NCBI RefSeq assembly: GCF_001637225.1
Contig: NZ_LVJI01000029.1
Location: forward strand, 1-52,449
Length of the DNA: 52,449 nucleotides
Source: Paenibacillus antarcticus
GTDB lineage: Bacteria > Bacillota > Bacilli > Paenibacillales > Paenibacillaceae
Reading direction: 5' to 3'
The position numbers were made by a program, and so were the translations under genes. Position 1 is the stretch's first letter. Every line of letters starts with the position of its first letter. This document shows, piece by piece, positions 35,860 through 44,360 of this stretch. The notes beneath the pieces are model-generated. The model ran no database searches. It was not told where the DNA came from and saw nothing but the letters and a program-made list of their open reading frames with translations.

Positions 35860-37257
35860 CCGACAACTGGATGGCGATCACAAGTAGTGAGGTTACAGAT
35901 CTTGTTATCGGAACCTATTATGTGAGATATAAGGAAACTGCAACTCACAACGCGAATGGTTCTCTGACGGTCGAAATAAGCAACCCGTCTGTAGAACCGA
36001 CTGATCCAGTGCTTGAAGAAGTTAAGGGAGTAAAAGTTAACGGCTGGTGATAGAAAGTTGACCATAACATGGACCAATCCGTCATATGAGGACTTTGACC
36101 ATGTTATGGTAACAGGTGGAGCAGGGATAGTTACACAAAACATCGGCGGTGGAGTTCATAGTGCTACCATCACCGGGCTTGTAAACGGAATTACCTATGC
36201 AATAACTTTGCAGACCGTTGATAAAATAGGCAATATTTCGACAGGCATCAATGTAAGCGGAACACCAGTGGCTAATTCACCATCTCCAATACCAACGCGG
36301 GAACCGGTGCCTCCAACAAAAATAAGATCGAAGGATGGAAACTTAACGTTGCCTGCGGGTAGTATCGGTGTGGTTAGCTTAGAGGATGAGGTTATAGTTT
36401 CTATTCCAGCAGGTGCAATAAGTAATGGGTTTATAATAAAAATAGTAAAGGTAGTGGAAACCCCAGATCTGACAGTGAATGGCGAAGTTCTAGTCAGTCC
36501 GGTCTTTGAGATTACCAAAGACTTCACCGGTAACTTTAACAAACCTATATCCCTAACTATTGTATTCAATTCATAAATTGTGAAGGACGGACAAAAGGTA
36601 GCCATATTCTATTATGCTGAAGTGAAGAAAATATGGGTTAAAGTCGGAGGTAAGGTTAATGGCAATCACTTTACGAAGTTTGCCGTATTTGTTGTAGAAC
36701 AAACTTCATTTGTGCCTGTGAATCCGATTATTAATTTTAGTGATATAGCTGGACATGGGGCTAAGAACGGAATCGAGTAGGCCGTAAACAACGGTATCAT
36801 CAAAGGTTATCCAAACGGTGCATTTATGCCAAATCACACGATAACTCAACTAGAATTTACTGTGATGCTGATGAGTGCGTTGAAGCTGGAAGGCGAGGGA
36901 ACAGCACTAACCTTCACAGACACAGCGAAAATTGTAAAAGCAGTCTCGCAGGCACTGCAAGCAGGTATCATTAAAGGCTATGGAGACGGCAGTTTCCGTC
37001 CGAATGCAGAAATTACACATGCTGAAATGGCTGTGATGATCGCCAACATTTTGGGTCAATCAATCGTACAGAACGCAGTAACCAGCTTTGCAGACGATGC
37101 GAACATTCCAGCATGGGCGAAAGGTAGCTTTGCTTACATGAAGTAAGCAGGCATTATGAAAGGCAAGGGCAACAATCAATTCGCTCCACTGGACTATACC
37201 ACAAGAGCTGAAGCTATAACGGTTCTGATGAACATGTTGGCGCTACAGATCAAGTAA
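35860..37257 (+). pseudogene. Cell-surface protein with Fn3-like and three SLH repeats, broken
   Basis: In order: a SSEVTDLVIGTYYVRYKETA module; a fibronectin III-like domain (KLTITWTNPSYEDFDHVMV, ITGLVNGITYAITLQTVD); a GNLTLPAGSIGVVSLEDEV domain; and three S-layer homology repeats (AVNNGIIKGYPNGAF, ALQAGIIKGYGDGSFRPN, AGIMKGKGNNQFAP). A one-base change near 36033 shifts the frame. Three in-frame stops (36574, 36778 and 37144) lie where a glutamine codon is plausible, for example YMK-stop-AGIMKG. A short segment before NHFTKFAVF is also missing. The 5' signal peptide is absent. SLH repeats would have tied the parent protein to the cell wall polymer. Confidence 0.85.
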
Positions 37258-37288
37258 GATAAGCATTACTGTATAGGGTAGAAAAGAG

Positions 37289-37335
37289 GGGGTGTCCCAA
37301 AAACCATTAATAAATGGCTAGGGACACCCTTTTTC
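37289..37335 (+). terminator. Rho-independent terminator
   Basis: GGGTGTCCC and GGGACACCC flank a 22-base loop, then five T. It follows the S-layer-type relic. 37336-37694 holds only the leader of the next gene. Confidence 0.8.
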
Positions 37336-37694
37336 TGTTGAAGCAAAATAGATGATGCGAGCAGACGCTCCGAGAACGGACCATTACTACTTAGAATTAG
37401 CAATGAAATGAATGAGTAAGTCTACGGATACAAAAGTCCTAACTATACAGTGAGATTTTGCTATAAATGAAGATAAATTTGCATTTCATTGTATTTCATT
37501 TACAAGTAAACTGGGTTGAATTACTAGTTCGTCCAGTAAGGAGTACCATCCACGCCCACCGTGATACAAAACGTATCTAAGCGGTCGTGGACAGATTATA
37601 TGGATGACTCTGTAATAAGATAATTTTGAATGGGAACGCAGGTTATCTGCTTATTCACCATTCATACTTTAGAGTGAAAGAGAGGATGAATAGT

Positions 37695-40496
37695 TTGAAA
37701 AATCGAATTTATGCAAGAAGTATGGCTCTATTATTAGGATTTACGTTATTACCTACCTCAGCTATAGGCTATGCCTCATCCGTAAGCACTCAAGATATAC
37801 AAAATGTATCGTTAACTTCTGCTTCAGTTGACGAGTTATTGAGTCAAAAAAATGTGACCGGTACTATTATTTCACAAAGTCAAATGACAGCAACAGCAAC
37901 CAGTTCCTATACGGGGGAGGGTCCTGATAAGATGCTGGACGGCAATGTGAATACCAAATGGCATACTGATTGGTCTTCGAAATACATGCCGCTGCCGCAT
38001 TCCGTTACGTTAAAACTCGGAAATACTTATTCAGATGTGTTCAAGTTGAGGTATTTACCCAGACAAGACAAGGATTTCAACGGAGTTATTACTAAGTTCG
38101 AAATATCCGTAAGTATGGACGGAACTAATTTCACAAAAGTGGCTGAAGGTCAATGGAAAGGGGATAAAAGTGAGAAGTCGGCATCGTTCCCCTCTGCTGG
38201 AGCGGCTTATGTAAAACTAACTGCTTTGGAATCGGTTAGCGATGCGAATAAACAATTTGGCTCTGCAGCCGAAATAAACATTGAGAGAAAGCAAGGATTT
38301 ACGTTGGACAAAACAATGCTTCCTACGGTTTTGACGGGTGCTCAGGCATACGTGGACGCCTATGTGGGGAATGCTACCGTGCTTGACGGATTAAAGTCAA
38401 TGATCGCGGAAGGTAACGTGTTAATGGGTAGTGCGTATGCAACACAGGAAAATATATATCGAATTATTGAATCGATTCGAACGGAACAGTCAGAAATCGA
38501 CACCATCGGAAAGTTATCTACCTTTAGGCCGGGGCAAGTATGGCGGGATACGGAAGGCAATCCAATACAAGCTCACGGTGGTGGTATATTTTATCAAGAA
38601 AGTACCAAAACCTATTATTGGTACGGTGAGAATAAGGGAGCTCCGAACACTCCAGGTACAAACCGAGTAGACGTCATTGGAGTTTCGTGTTATTCATCTA
38701 AAGATTTGTATAACTGGAAGTACGAGGGTCTAGCATTGTCTGCGGATAGTTCGGTTGCTGGTAATGACCTGCATCCTTCCAGAGTGCTTGAGCGCCCGAA
38801 AGTGGTTTATAACGATACTACTAAAAAATATGTGATGTGGATGCATATCGACAGCGCCGATTATTCCTATGCCCGTGCCGGTGTAGCAGTAAGCGACACA
38901 CCTGTCGGACCTTTCACCTATATTCGCAGCGAGCGACCTAACAATGCCATGAGCAGAGATATGACCGTTTACAAAGATGAGGATGGGAAGGCATATCTAA
39001 TCTATTCATCCGAAAATAATGCAACGACATATATTTCGCTTCTTTCAGACGATTATTTAAGTCAATCAGGCACATTCACGAAAGTTTTTCCGCAACAGTT
39101 TAGGGAAGCCCCTGCGATGTTCAAATTGAATAATAAATACTATTTAGTGTCTTCAGGACAAAGCGGATGGGCGCCGAATGCAGCAAGCTATGCCATCGCA
39201 GACTCCCCACTAGGACCATTTACGACCATTGAAAATCCAGCAGTCGGCGAGAATGCTAATACGACCTTTTTCAGTCAAAGCACTCATGTTCTTCCTATTG
39301 CTGGAAAACAGGGTAAGTTTATCTTTATGGGCGACAGATGGAACGAAAATAATTTGCAGGATTCACGTTACGTTTGGCTACCGATGGAATTTAATAAAGA
39401 TAGATTTACGTTCAAATGGAGCGATGAGTGGAATTTGAACGTATTTCAAGGGACAGTTAGCAACATCAGTGGTGTATCCGTAAGTACGGTAGAACAAGTG
39501 GCTCCAATCTTACCGACATCCGTCACGGTTACTTATTCCGACGGAACTTCGGGAGAGGCTGAAGTCACCTGGGAGGCTATTGATCCGTTACGTTATGCAT
39601 CTGCAGGAACCTTTACGGTGAATGGGACAGTGGCAGGCACTGACATTCCGGCAAAAGTGACGGTTACTGTCACAGTCAAGGATGGGCAGACCAGATTAAC
39701 GAGCACCGTGTCGAAAGTGACGCCGGGGCAAGAATTTGATTTGACATACGCTCTGAGCGGTATTAGCCAGGATGTCTTTGCGCAGGATCTGACGTTTGCC
39801 TACGATGCGAACCAACTGGACTTTGTATCGGCGGATTCGCTTCTGCAAGGATTCGAAGTGGTTGGTGCTTCGACAACGGAAGGTCAAGTTCATTTAGTTG
39901 CGGTAAACATAGGAGCTAACCATCAGGCGAATGGAGACTGGTTGAAGCTCAAATTCAGGGCCAAACCAATTCTGTCTGCAAGAGCGACAGTCACATTATC
40001 GAATGCAACGATTGCAGACGGTCAAGGAGCCGAAACTTCGTTAAGCGGCATATCTTCAAGCGTGCAAATCGATGTTATTGATAAAGCGGCTCTTGGCACA
40101 TTGATCGCTGAAGCGCAAAGAAAACACGATGTGGCTATAGAAGGAAGCTTGCCAGGGCAGTATCTGTCTGGCTCGAAAGCTACTCTACAGGCTAGCATCA
40201 ACAGCGCGAATACAGTGTTCAATAATACAGCTTCAACACAAGAACAAGTGGAGAAAGCTGTCCATGATCTGAACGCAGCGTTGCAAACCTTTGCCAATGC
40301 TATGGTTCCTCGTTCGTTGTATGATCTGACTAACGATGGAAAAATCAGTATCGGTGACCTTGCTGTCGTAGCAGCAGCTTACGGTAAAACTTCTACAGAT
40401 GCAGATTGGGATTTACACAAAATCGCAGATGTTAATGATGACAAAAAAATAGACATCGAAGATCTTGCGGCTGTAGCACAGGAAATTTTGAAATAA
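37695..40496 (+). CDS. Secreted GH43-like galactanase-type protein with cohesin and dockerin
   Basis: About 933 residues from a TTG at 37695, eight bases after AGAGAGG; the ATG at 37686 has no spacing. A signal peptide comes first (MALLLGFTLLPTSAIGYA). Then come an F5/8C (CBM32-like) domain (TSSYTGEGPDKMLDGNVNTK) and a GH43-type propeller (GGGIFYQESTKTYYWYGENK, VLERPKVVYN, FREAPAMF) that resembles exo-beta-1,3-galactanases. A Big_4 bacterial Ig domain (PTSVTVTYSDGTSGEAEVTW) and a cohesin domain (LTYALSGISQDVFAQDLTFA) follow. The end is a helical FIVAR-like stretch and a type I dockerin (DLTNDGKISIGDLAVVAAAY, DVNDDKKIDIEDL). It is secreted, possibly self-associating, and acts on plant galactans. 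Substrate is an inference. Confidence 0.85.
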   Translation: MKNRIYARSMALLLGFTLLPTSAIGYASSVSTQDIQNVSLTSASVDELLSQKNVTGTIISQSQMTATATSSYTGEGPDKMLDGNVNTKWHTDWSSKYMPLPHSVTLKLGNTYSDVFKLRYLPRQDKDFNGVITKFEISVSMDGTNFTKVAEGQWKGDKSEKSASFPSAGAAYVKLTALESVSDANKQFGSAAEINIERKQGFTLDKTMLPTVLTGAQAYVDAYVGNATVLDGLKSMIAEGNVLMGSAYATQENIYRIIESIRTEQSEIDTIGKLSTFRPGQVWRDTEGNPIQAHGGGIFYQESTKTYYWYGENKGAPNTPGTNRVDVIGVSCYSSKDLYNWKYEGLALSADSSVAGNDLHPSRVLERPKVVYNDTTKKYVMWMHIDSADYSYARAGVAVSDTPVGPFTYIRSERPNNAMSRDMTVYKDEDGKAYLIYSSENNATTYISLLSDDYLSQSGTFTKVFPQQFREAPAMFKLNNKYYLVSSGQSGWAPNAASYAIADSPLGPFTTIENPAVGENANTTFFSQSTHVLPIAGKQGKFIFMGDRWNENNLQDSRYVWLPMEFNKDRFTFKWSDEWNLNVFQGTVSNISGVSVSTVEQVAPILPTSVTVTYSDGTSGEAEVTWEAIDPLRYASAGTFTVNGTVAGTDIPAKVTVTVTVKDGQTRLTSTVSKVTPGQEFDLTYALSGISQDVFAQDLTFAYDANQLDFVSADSLLQGFEVVGASTTEGQVHLVAVNIGANHQANGDWLKLKFRAKPILSARATVTLSNATIADGQGAETSLSGISSSVQIDVIDKAALGTLIAEAQRKHDVAIEGSLPGQYLSGSKATLQASINSANTVFNNTASTQEQVEKAVHDLNAALQTFANAMVPRSLYDLTNDGKISIGDLAVVAAAYGKTSTDADWDLHKIADVNDDKKIDIEDLAAVAQEILK

Positions 40497-40540
40497 TAAG
40501 GGAAAGACAAGTAAGGATAAAATCATTGAATACCATAGAG

Positions 40541-40577
40541 AAGCGCTCCAATGTCATGACATTGGAGCGCTTTTTTT
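40541..40577 (+). terminator. Strong terminator
   Basis: AAGCGCTCCAATGT and ACATTGGAGCGCTT pair perfectly around CATG, then T8. It ends the secreted GH43-like gene. Confidence 0.85.
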
Positions 40578-40787
40578 TATTAAGAATAATCAATTAGCGT
40601 TATACTCATACAAGTTTTCATGAAATTTCGTGAAAAGATGAATTACTGAATAATAAGATACGGAACATGATCAGAAATAATATCATCTGAAATTAGATAG
40701 TAGCATAGGTTCTCCGAGTAGAGCTGATGTTATATGCAAGGATAAGGAAGTAACAAAAAATATGTAAGAGGAGATAACAACACAAAC

Positions 40788-40906
40788 TGTAAGAGGACAA
40801 GAATATATACCTAATGGAATCCGCGATGGGTGCGGATTTTTTATTTTATAGGTACAAGTTCTTGTCCTTTGCTCGAGACAAGAACTTGTACCGTTAGCCG
40901 CGGAGT
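40788..40906. repeat. Family A interspersed repeat, 119 bp (copy 1)
   Basis: Starts TGTAAGAGGACAAGAATATA and ends GTTAGCCGCGGAGT. It contains a CCGC/GCGG hairpin with T run and a perfect 16-bp hairpin (GGTACAAGTTCTTGTC at 40851-40866, complement at 40877-40892). Nearly identical to 47421-47539. Confidence 0.8.
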
Positions 40907-41160
40907 TAATTCTTAATTGAATGGTATCGAAACTGCATTGAAGTTAGAGACACGCAGGGAGCTGAGCGTATTCTATTAACGGTGATCCGGTAAGATGTAT
41001 CGGATGAGCAACTGGCAGAAATGATGCTGATGGCTTATGCACGAATGATTCAAAAAAATGGATAAGATAAAAACTACAGGCTGATCTTGTTAAAGATCAG
41101 CTTTTTTTGTTATCCTAAGAGGGAATAGGTACATGTTCTTGTCCTCCGACAACACAAAAG
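40907..41160. other. Unassigned relic sharing sequence with 26385-26530
   Basis: A plus-strand frame ends DEQLAEMMLMAYARMIQKNG and a stop (about 41004-41064), family not recognised. The following terminator (GCTGATCTT/AAGATCAGC) and TATCCTAAGAGGGAATAGGT stretch are repeated at 26445-26516, whose preceding bases also read ATGATTCAAA. It is an old duplication. Confidence 0.45.
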
Positions 41161-41161
41161 A

Positions 41162-41310
41162 TGTAAGATGACAAGAATATAGTCTGATTAGTATCCGCCT
41201 AGATCGCGGTTTTTTTATTTTATCGGAACAGATTCTTGGCATTACGCATTGTCAAGAATCTGTTCCGATTGCCGTTTGAGGCCAAGAATATAGTCCGAAT
41301 GCCGACGGAG
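41162..41310. repeat. Diverged family A repeat
   Basis: TGTAAGATGACAAGAATATA, then an ATCGCGG hairpin-like segment with T run, and a perfect 15-bp hairpin (CGGAACAGATTCTTG and complement, 41224-41268). It has the same layout as the 119-bp family with different hairpin sequence, which implies compensatory change. Confidence 0.6.
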
Positions 41311-41451
41311 ATCATTTTAGCATACCAATAGATCTTTAGAGTTCCGATCTTTGTTGATGGAGAATCTCAATATACTTTACGGAAGTGCCATAGGATGGAA
41401 GGCTAAAGATAAAACCTCACAAAATGTTCCTAGTGATCCGTCTATATATGC

Positions 41452-42116
41452 ATGTTCATCAAGTATTCAAATTTTGATTTAGTATGTGAATTTACAGAAA
41501 TAAATGAAAAAGTAGGTCTTATACCCAATAGTAACCCACTTCATTTAAGTTTAGTGTTTGAGGTTCCTACAGGAAAAATATTAGGAGCACAAGCTATTGG
41601 AAAAGGAAATGCTGACAAACGAATCGACGTTATTGCAACTCTAATTACGATGGGGGAACACTAGAGGATTTGAAAGAGCTAGAGTTAACATACTCACCGA
41701 TGTTCAGTACAGCTAAAGATGTTGTTAATCTGGCTGCTTTAGTAGCTTTAAACGTACTATACGATCGTTTTGAACAAATCCATGTTTCAGAGGTGCGTGA
41801 TCTAGTAGAAAACAATGAAGTATTTATTGATGTACGCGAAAAAGAAGAATTTGCGAATGGACATTTGGTTAATGCGATAAACATTCCATTAAGTGAACTA
41901 CGCGAGCGAATGAATGAAATCCCTTCAGATGTTCCAGTCTATGTTCACTGTCGCTCAGCACAAAGAAGCTATAACGCAGTAATGGCTCTAAGGAATAGTG
42001 GATACCATAATGCTATTAATGTTTCAGGATCTTTCCTTGGTATTTGTTTGTATGAATATTTCAATGATGTTACTAAAGAGCGAGAATCTATAGTGACAAA
42101 GTATAACTTTAAATAA
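41452..42116 (+). pseudogene. CoA-disulfide reductase/rhodanese, N-terminally truncated
   Basis: The first part (VPTGKILGAQAIGKGNADKR, IDVIATLITMG) is the dimerisation end of a CoA-disulfide reductase. A run of five G at 41652-41656, one short of the family frame, shifts it. The second frame continues DLKELELTYSPMFSTAKDVVNLA and a full rhodanese domain (VFIDVREKEEFANGHLVNAI, Cys in YVHCRSAQRS). The FAD domain (about 300 residues) is missing. The lone rhodanese part has a TTG (41670) but no clear ribosome binding site. It lies beside the persulfide cluster and was probably once part of it. Confidence 0.8.
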
Positions 42117-42190
42117 GTAATGGAATATGGACAAATGCTGCGGGTTAACATCTAAAGTATTTTGGTAAGCTTACTGGTTGAAATTTGATG

Positions 42191-42217
42191 TTGACTTTAT
42201 ACCCTATAGGGTATAAT
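42191..42217 (+). promoter_or_regulatory. cstR promoter with CstR operator in the spacer
   Basis: The 20-bp perfect palindrome TTATACCCTATAGGGTATAA (42197-42216) lies between TTGACT (42191-42196) and overlaps TATAAT (42212-42217). Binding there would block polymerase. The ATACCC..GGGTAT form matches known CstR operators. Confidence 0.8.
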
Positions 42218-42266
42218 ATGAGTGTGTAAGAACGATAGCGAATATAAATAAGAAGGGAGTGTGTGT

Positions 42267-42527
42267 ATGACATACGATAGCAAAGTCATAAATCGTGTCA
42301 AACGTATGGAAGGGCAATTAAGAGGTATTTTACGTATGATGGATGAAGGGAAAAATTGCAAAGAAGTCATTACACAACTTTCAGCTGTACGATCTGGATT
42401 AGATCATACGATTGGTGTCATTGTAAGTGAGAATTTAGTAGAATGCGTGCAAAATGCGGAAGGCGATCAATCCAAAATGAATGAGTCTATCCAAGAAGCC
42501 GTAAATCTACTCGTAAAAAGCCGATAA
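42267..42527 (+). CDS. cstR: CstR, persulfide-sensing CsoR family repressor
   Basis: 86 residues from the ATG at 42267, seven bases after AAGGGAG. The CsoR fold is shown by VINRVKRMEGQLRGILRMMD. The conserved sensor cysteines are Cys31 (GKNCKEV) and Cys60 (LVECVQ), the same numbers as in Staphylococcus aureus CstR. The copper-binding His/Cys pattern of CsoR is not present. Hydropersulfides link the two cysteines and release the repressor. A palindromic operator overlaps its own promoter, and three more matching sites lie in the following 2.7 kb. Confidence 0.9.
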   Translation: MTYDSKVINRVKRMEGQLRGILRMMDEGKNCKEVITQLSAVRSGLDHTIGVIVSENLVECVQNAEGDQSKMNESIQEAVNLLVKSR

Positions 42528-42555
42528 TCTCGGCTTTATATTTTTAAATAATAAA

Positions 42556-42575
42556 TACCCATACCAGTATGGGTA
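42556..42575. promoter_or_regulatory. CstR-like operator 2
   Basis: TACCCATACCAGTATGGGTA, nine-base arms around CA, with the downstream AAAGGAG ribosome binding site starting inside it. Between cstR and the first DsrE gene. Confidence 0.7.
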
Positions 42576-42587
42576 AAGGAGATCGAA

Positions 42588-43064
42588 ATGGAAAAGAAAA
42601 GAACGACAATTGTGTTATTCAGTGGAGATTATGATAAGGCGATGGCTGCCTATATTATTGCCAATGGTGCTGCGGCTTATGATCATGAGGTAACAATCTT
42701 CCATACCTTTTGGGGAATTAATGCATTACGTAAACAAGCACCCATTGAAGTAAAAAAAGGATTCTTAGAAAAAATGTTTGGTAAAATGATGCCTCGTGGT
42801 GCTGAAAAGCTAGGTCTCTCCAACATGCAAATGCTGGGTATGGGTCCGAAGATGATCAAGCATGTTATGAAAAAACATAATGCGTTGTCATTAACACAAC
42901 TTATTGAAATGGCTCAAGAGCAAGATATTAAGTTAATAACCTGTACGATGACGATGGATTTATTAGGCTTACAAAAGGAAGAACTATTAGATGGTGTGCA
43001 TTATGCGGGGGTAGCAGCTTATCTTGCTGATGCAGAAAATGGTAATGTCAATCTATTTATCTGA
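42588..43064 (+). CDS. DsrE/DsrF/DrsH-like sulfurtransferase, large form
   Basis: 158 residues. The N-terminal TTIVLFSGDYDKAMAAYIIA is the DsrE-like Rossmann start. The probable active-site cysteine is Cys119 in LITCTMTMDLLG. A methionine- and lysine-rich insertion (residues about 58-97) distinguishes the larger DsrE2-like form from the 131-residue protein at 44361. These proteins pass sulfane sulfur to TusA-type carriers. GGAG lies close to the ATG, just after a CstR-like operator. The rhodanese gene follows after 14 bp. Confidence 0.85.
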   Translation: MEKKRTTIVLFSGDYDKAMAAYIIANGAAAYDHEVTIFHTFWGINALRKQAPIEVKKGFLEKMFGKMMPRGAEKLGLSNMQMLGMGPKMIKHVMKKHNALSLTQLIEMAQEQDIKLITCTMTMDLLGLQKEELLDGVHYAGVAAYLADAENGNVNLFI

Positions 43065-43078
43065 TAAGGAGGTGAAAC

Positions 43079-43426
43079 ATGGAGGCAGCCATTATTATTG
43101 CTATCCTCATTTTGTTTATCATTTGGCGGAAGTTGCCAACGAAAGGTATAAAGGCAATTACAGCTGAACAACTGAAGACGGTGTTAACTGAGAAAGATAA
43201 AGTATTTGTTGATGTTCGAACTTCAGGTGAATACAAAGGTCGTCATATTGCTCAGTTCAACAATATTCCACTTGGGTCTGATTTGTCAAAGCTGCCAAAG
43301 GATAAGGAAATTGTAGTGATTTGTCAAAGTGGAATGCGTAGCAATCAGGCATGTAAACAACTTATGAAATTAGGATATGATAAGGTTACTAACGTCCGTG
43401 GTGGCATGAATGCATGGAGAGGATGA
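43079..43426 (+). CDS. Membrane-anchored rhodanese
   Basis: 115 residues. One N-terminal hydrophobic helix (AAIIIAILILFIIW) anchors a single rhodanese domain: FVDVRTSGEYKGRHI, the active-site Cys82 in VICQSGMRSNQA, and NVRGGMNAWRG. It is expected to move sulfane sulfur at the membrane, probably on the cytoplasmic side. AAGGAGG precedes the ATG. The gene reads into the start region of the next rhodanese with a five-base gap. Confidence 0.88.
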   Translation: MEAAIIIAILILFIIWRKLPTKGIKAITAEQLKTVLTEKDKVFVDVRTSGEYKGRHIAQFNNIPLGSDLSKLPKDKEIVVICQSGMRSNQACKQLMKLGYDKVTNVRGGMNAWRG

Positions 43427-43431
43427 GGGAA

Positions 43432-43731
43432 ATGAAAGAGATTACAGTTCAAGAAGTACAACAAAGCATAGAAAATGGGAATAAACTGAATCTAATTGAT
43501 GTTCGTGAGGTGTCTGAAGTACAAGAAGGTCACGTTCCTGGAAGTATCAATATTCCTTTAGGCTTACTTGAGTTTCGCTTACCTGAGCTAGACAAAAATA
43601 CACCGTACATTATCATATGTCGTTCGGGTGGACGTAGCGGGCAAGCTACTGAATTTCTGAATTACCAAGGCTATAACGCTACCAATATGGTCGGTGGTAT
43701 GTTGGCTTGGGAAGGCAAAGTTGAACAGTAA
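43432..43731 (+). CDS. Rhodanese-like sulfurtransferase, soluble
   Basis: 99 residues from the ATG at 43432, nine bases after AGAGG; an ATG at 43414 overlaps the upstream gene. A single domain: LIDVREVSEVQEGHVPGSIN, active-site Cys63 in IIICRSGGRSGQA, then GGMLAWEG. No membrane segment. It is tightly coupled to the membrane rhodanese before it and ends the first group of the cluster. Confidence 0.88.
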   Translation: MKEITVQEVQQSIENGNKLNLIDVREVSEVQEGHVPGSINIPLGLLEFRLPELDKNTPYIIICRSGGRSGQATEFLNYQGYNATNMVGGMLAWEGKVEQ

Positions 43732-43748
43732 AAAAATTTGCGCAAAAA

Positions 43749-43766
43749 AATACACCGTGGGGTATT
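43749..43766. promoter_or_regulatory. CstR-like operator 3
   Basis: AATACACCGTGGGGTATT, an imperfect palindrome of the ATAC..GGGGTAT type, directly before the ribosome binding site (TAGGAGGG) of the TusA-rhodanese gene. Confidence 0.65.
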
Positions 43767-43780
43767 AGGAGGGATTCAGA

Positions 43781-44344
43781 ATGGCAGTTAAAGCAGATGT
43801 TATGTTAGATGCAAAAGGCCTAGCTTGTCCAATGCCTATCGTCAAAACGAAAAAGGCAATGAACAATCTAGAAGAAGGTCAAATCTTAGAAGTGCAAGCA
43901 ACAGATAAAGGTTCTAAAGCTGACATTGCAGCTTGGTCAGAATCAGTTGGTCACCAATATATAGGTACAACAGAAGATGAAGATGTGTTATATCATTACA
44001 TTCGTAAATGTTCAAATGACACTCTGATAGAAAACACACATGAGCATACCATCGCTAATGAAGAGATTGTATCACGTGCAGCAAATGGTGGATACATTCT
44101 AGATGTACGTGAAGACGCGGAATATGCATTTGGTCATATCAAAGGGGCACAATCAATACCCATGGGTGAACTAGAATCACGCATGAATGAGCTAGATAAA
44201 AGTCAAGAAATCTATGTAATTTGTCGTACTGGCAAACGCAGTGATCTTGCAGCACAAAAGCTTGCAAACAATGGATTTGAAAAAGTGTATAACGTCTTAC
44301 CAGGTATGACAGGTTGGAATGGAGACTTAACCAAATCAATATAA
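43781..44344 (+). CDS. TusA-rhodanese fusion (CstA-like)
   Basis: 187 residues. Residues 1-75 are a TusA sulfur carrier with Cys16 in DAKGLACPMPIVKTKKAM. Residues 93-185 are a rhodanese domain with GYILDVREDAEYAFGHIKGA and active-site Cys148 in VICRTGKRSD. The fusion resembles S. aureus CstA, which also joins TusA to rhodanese domains, but is shorter than that protein. It should collect persulfide sulfur and pass it on within one chain. A CstR-like operator lies before it and the DsrE gene follows after 16 bp. Confidence 0.88.
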   Translation: MAVKADVMLDAKGLACPMPIVKTKKAMNNLEEGQILEVQATDKGSKADIAAWSESVGHQYIGTTEDEDVLYHYIRKCSNDTLIENTHEHTIANEEIVSRAANGGYILDVREDAEYAFGHIKGAQSIPMGELESRMNELDKSQEIYVICRTGKRSDLAAQKLANNGFEKVYNVLPGMTGWNGDLTKSI

Positions 44345-44360
44345 TTTATGGAGGTTCAAC

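Noticed and set aside
36195..36605. Minus-strand frame in the S-layer-type relic
   Set aside because: Shadow; the plus strand gives recognisable Fn3 and SLH modules.
36826..37146. Stand-alone SLH protein
   Set aside because: In frame with the relic on both sides, separated only by single stop codons; no start signals, so treated as part of one pseudogene.
36574..37146. Programmed stop-codon readthrough in the S-layer-type gene
   Set aside because: There is also a frameshift near 36033 and no 5' end, so ordinary decay explains the stops.
40780..41310. CRISPR-like repeat array
   Set aside because: Repeats are spaced irregularly, are self-complementary hairpins and lack uniform spacers; no cas genes are present.
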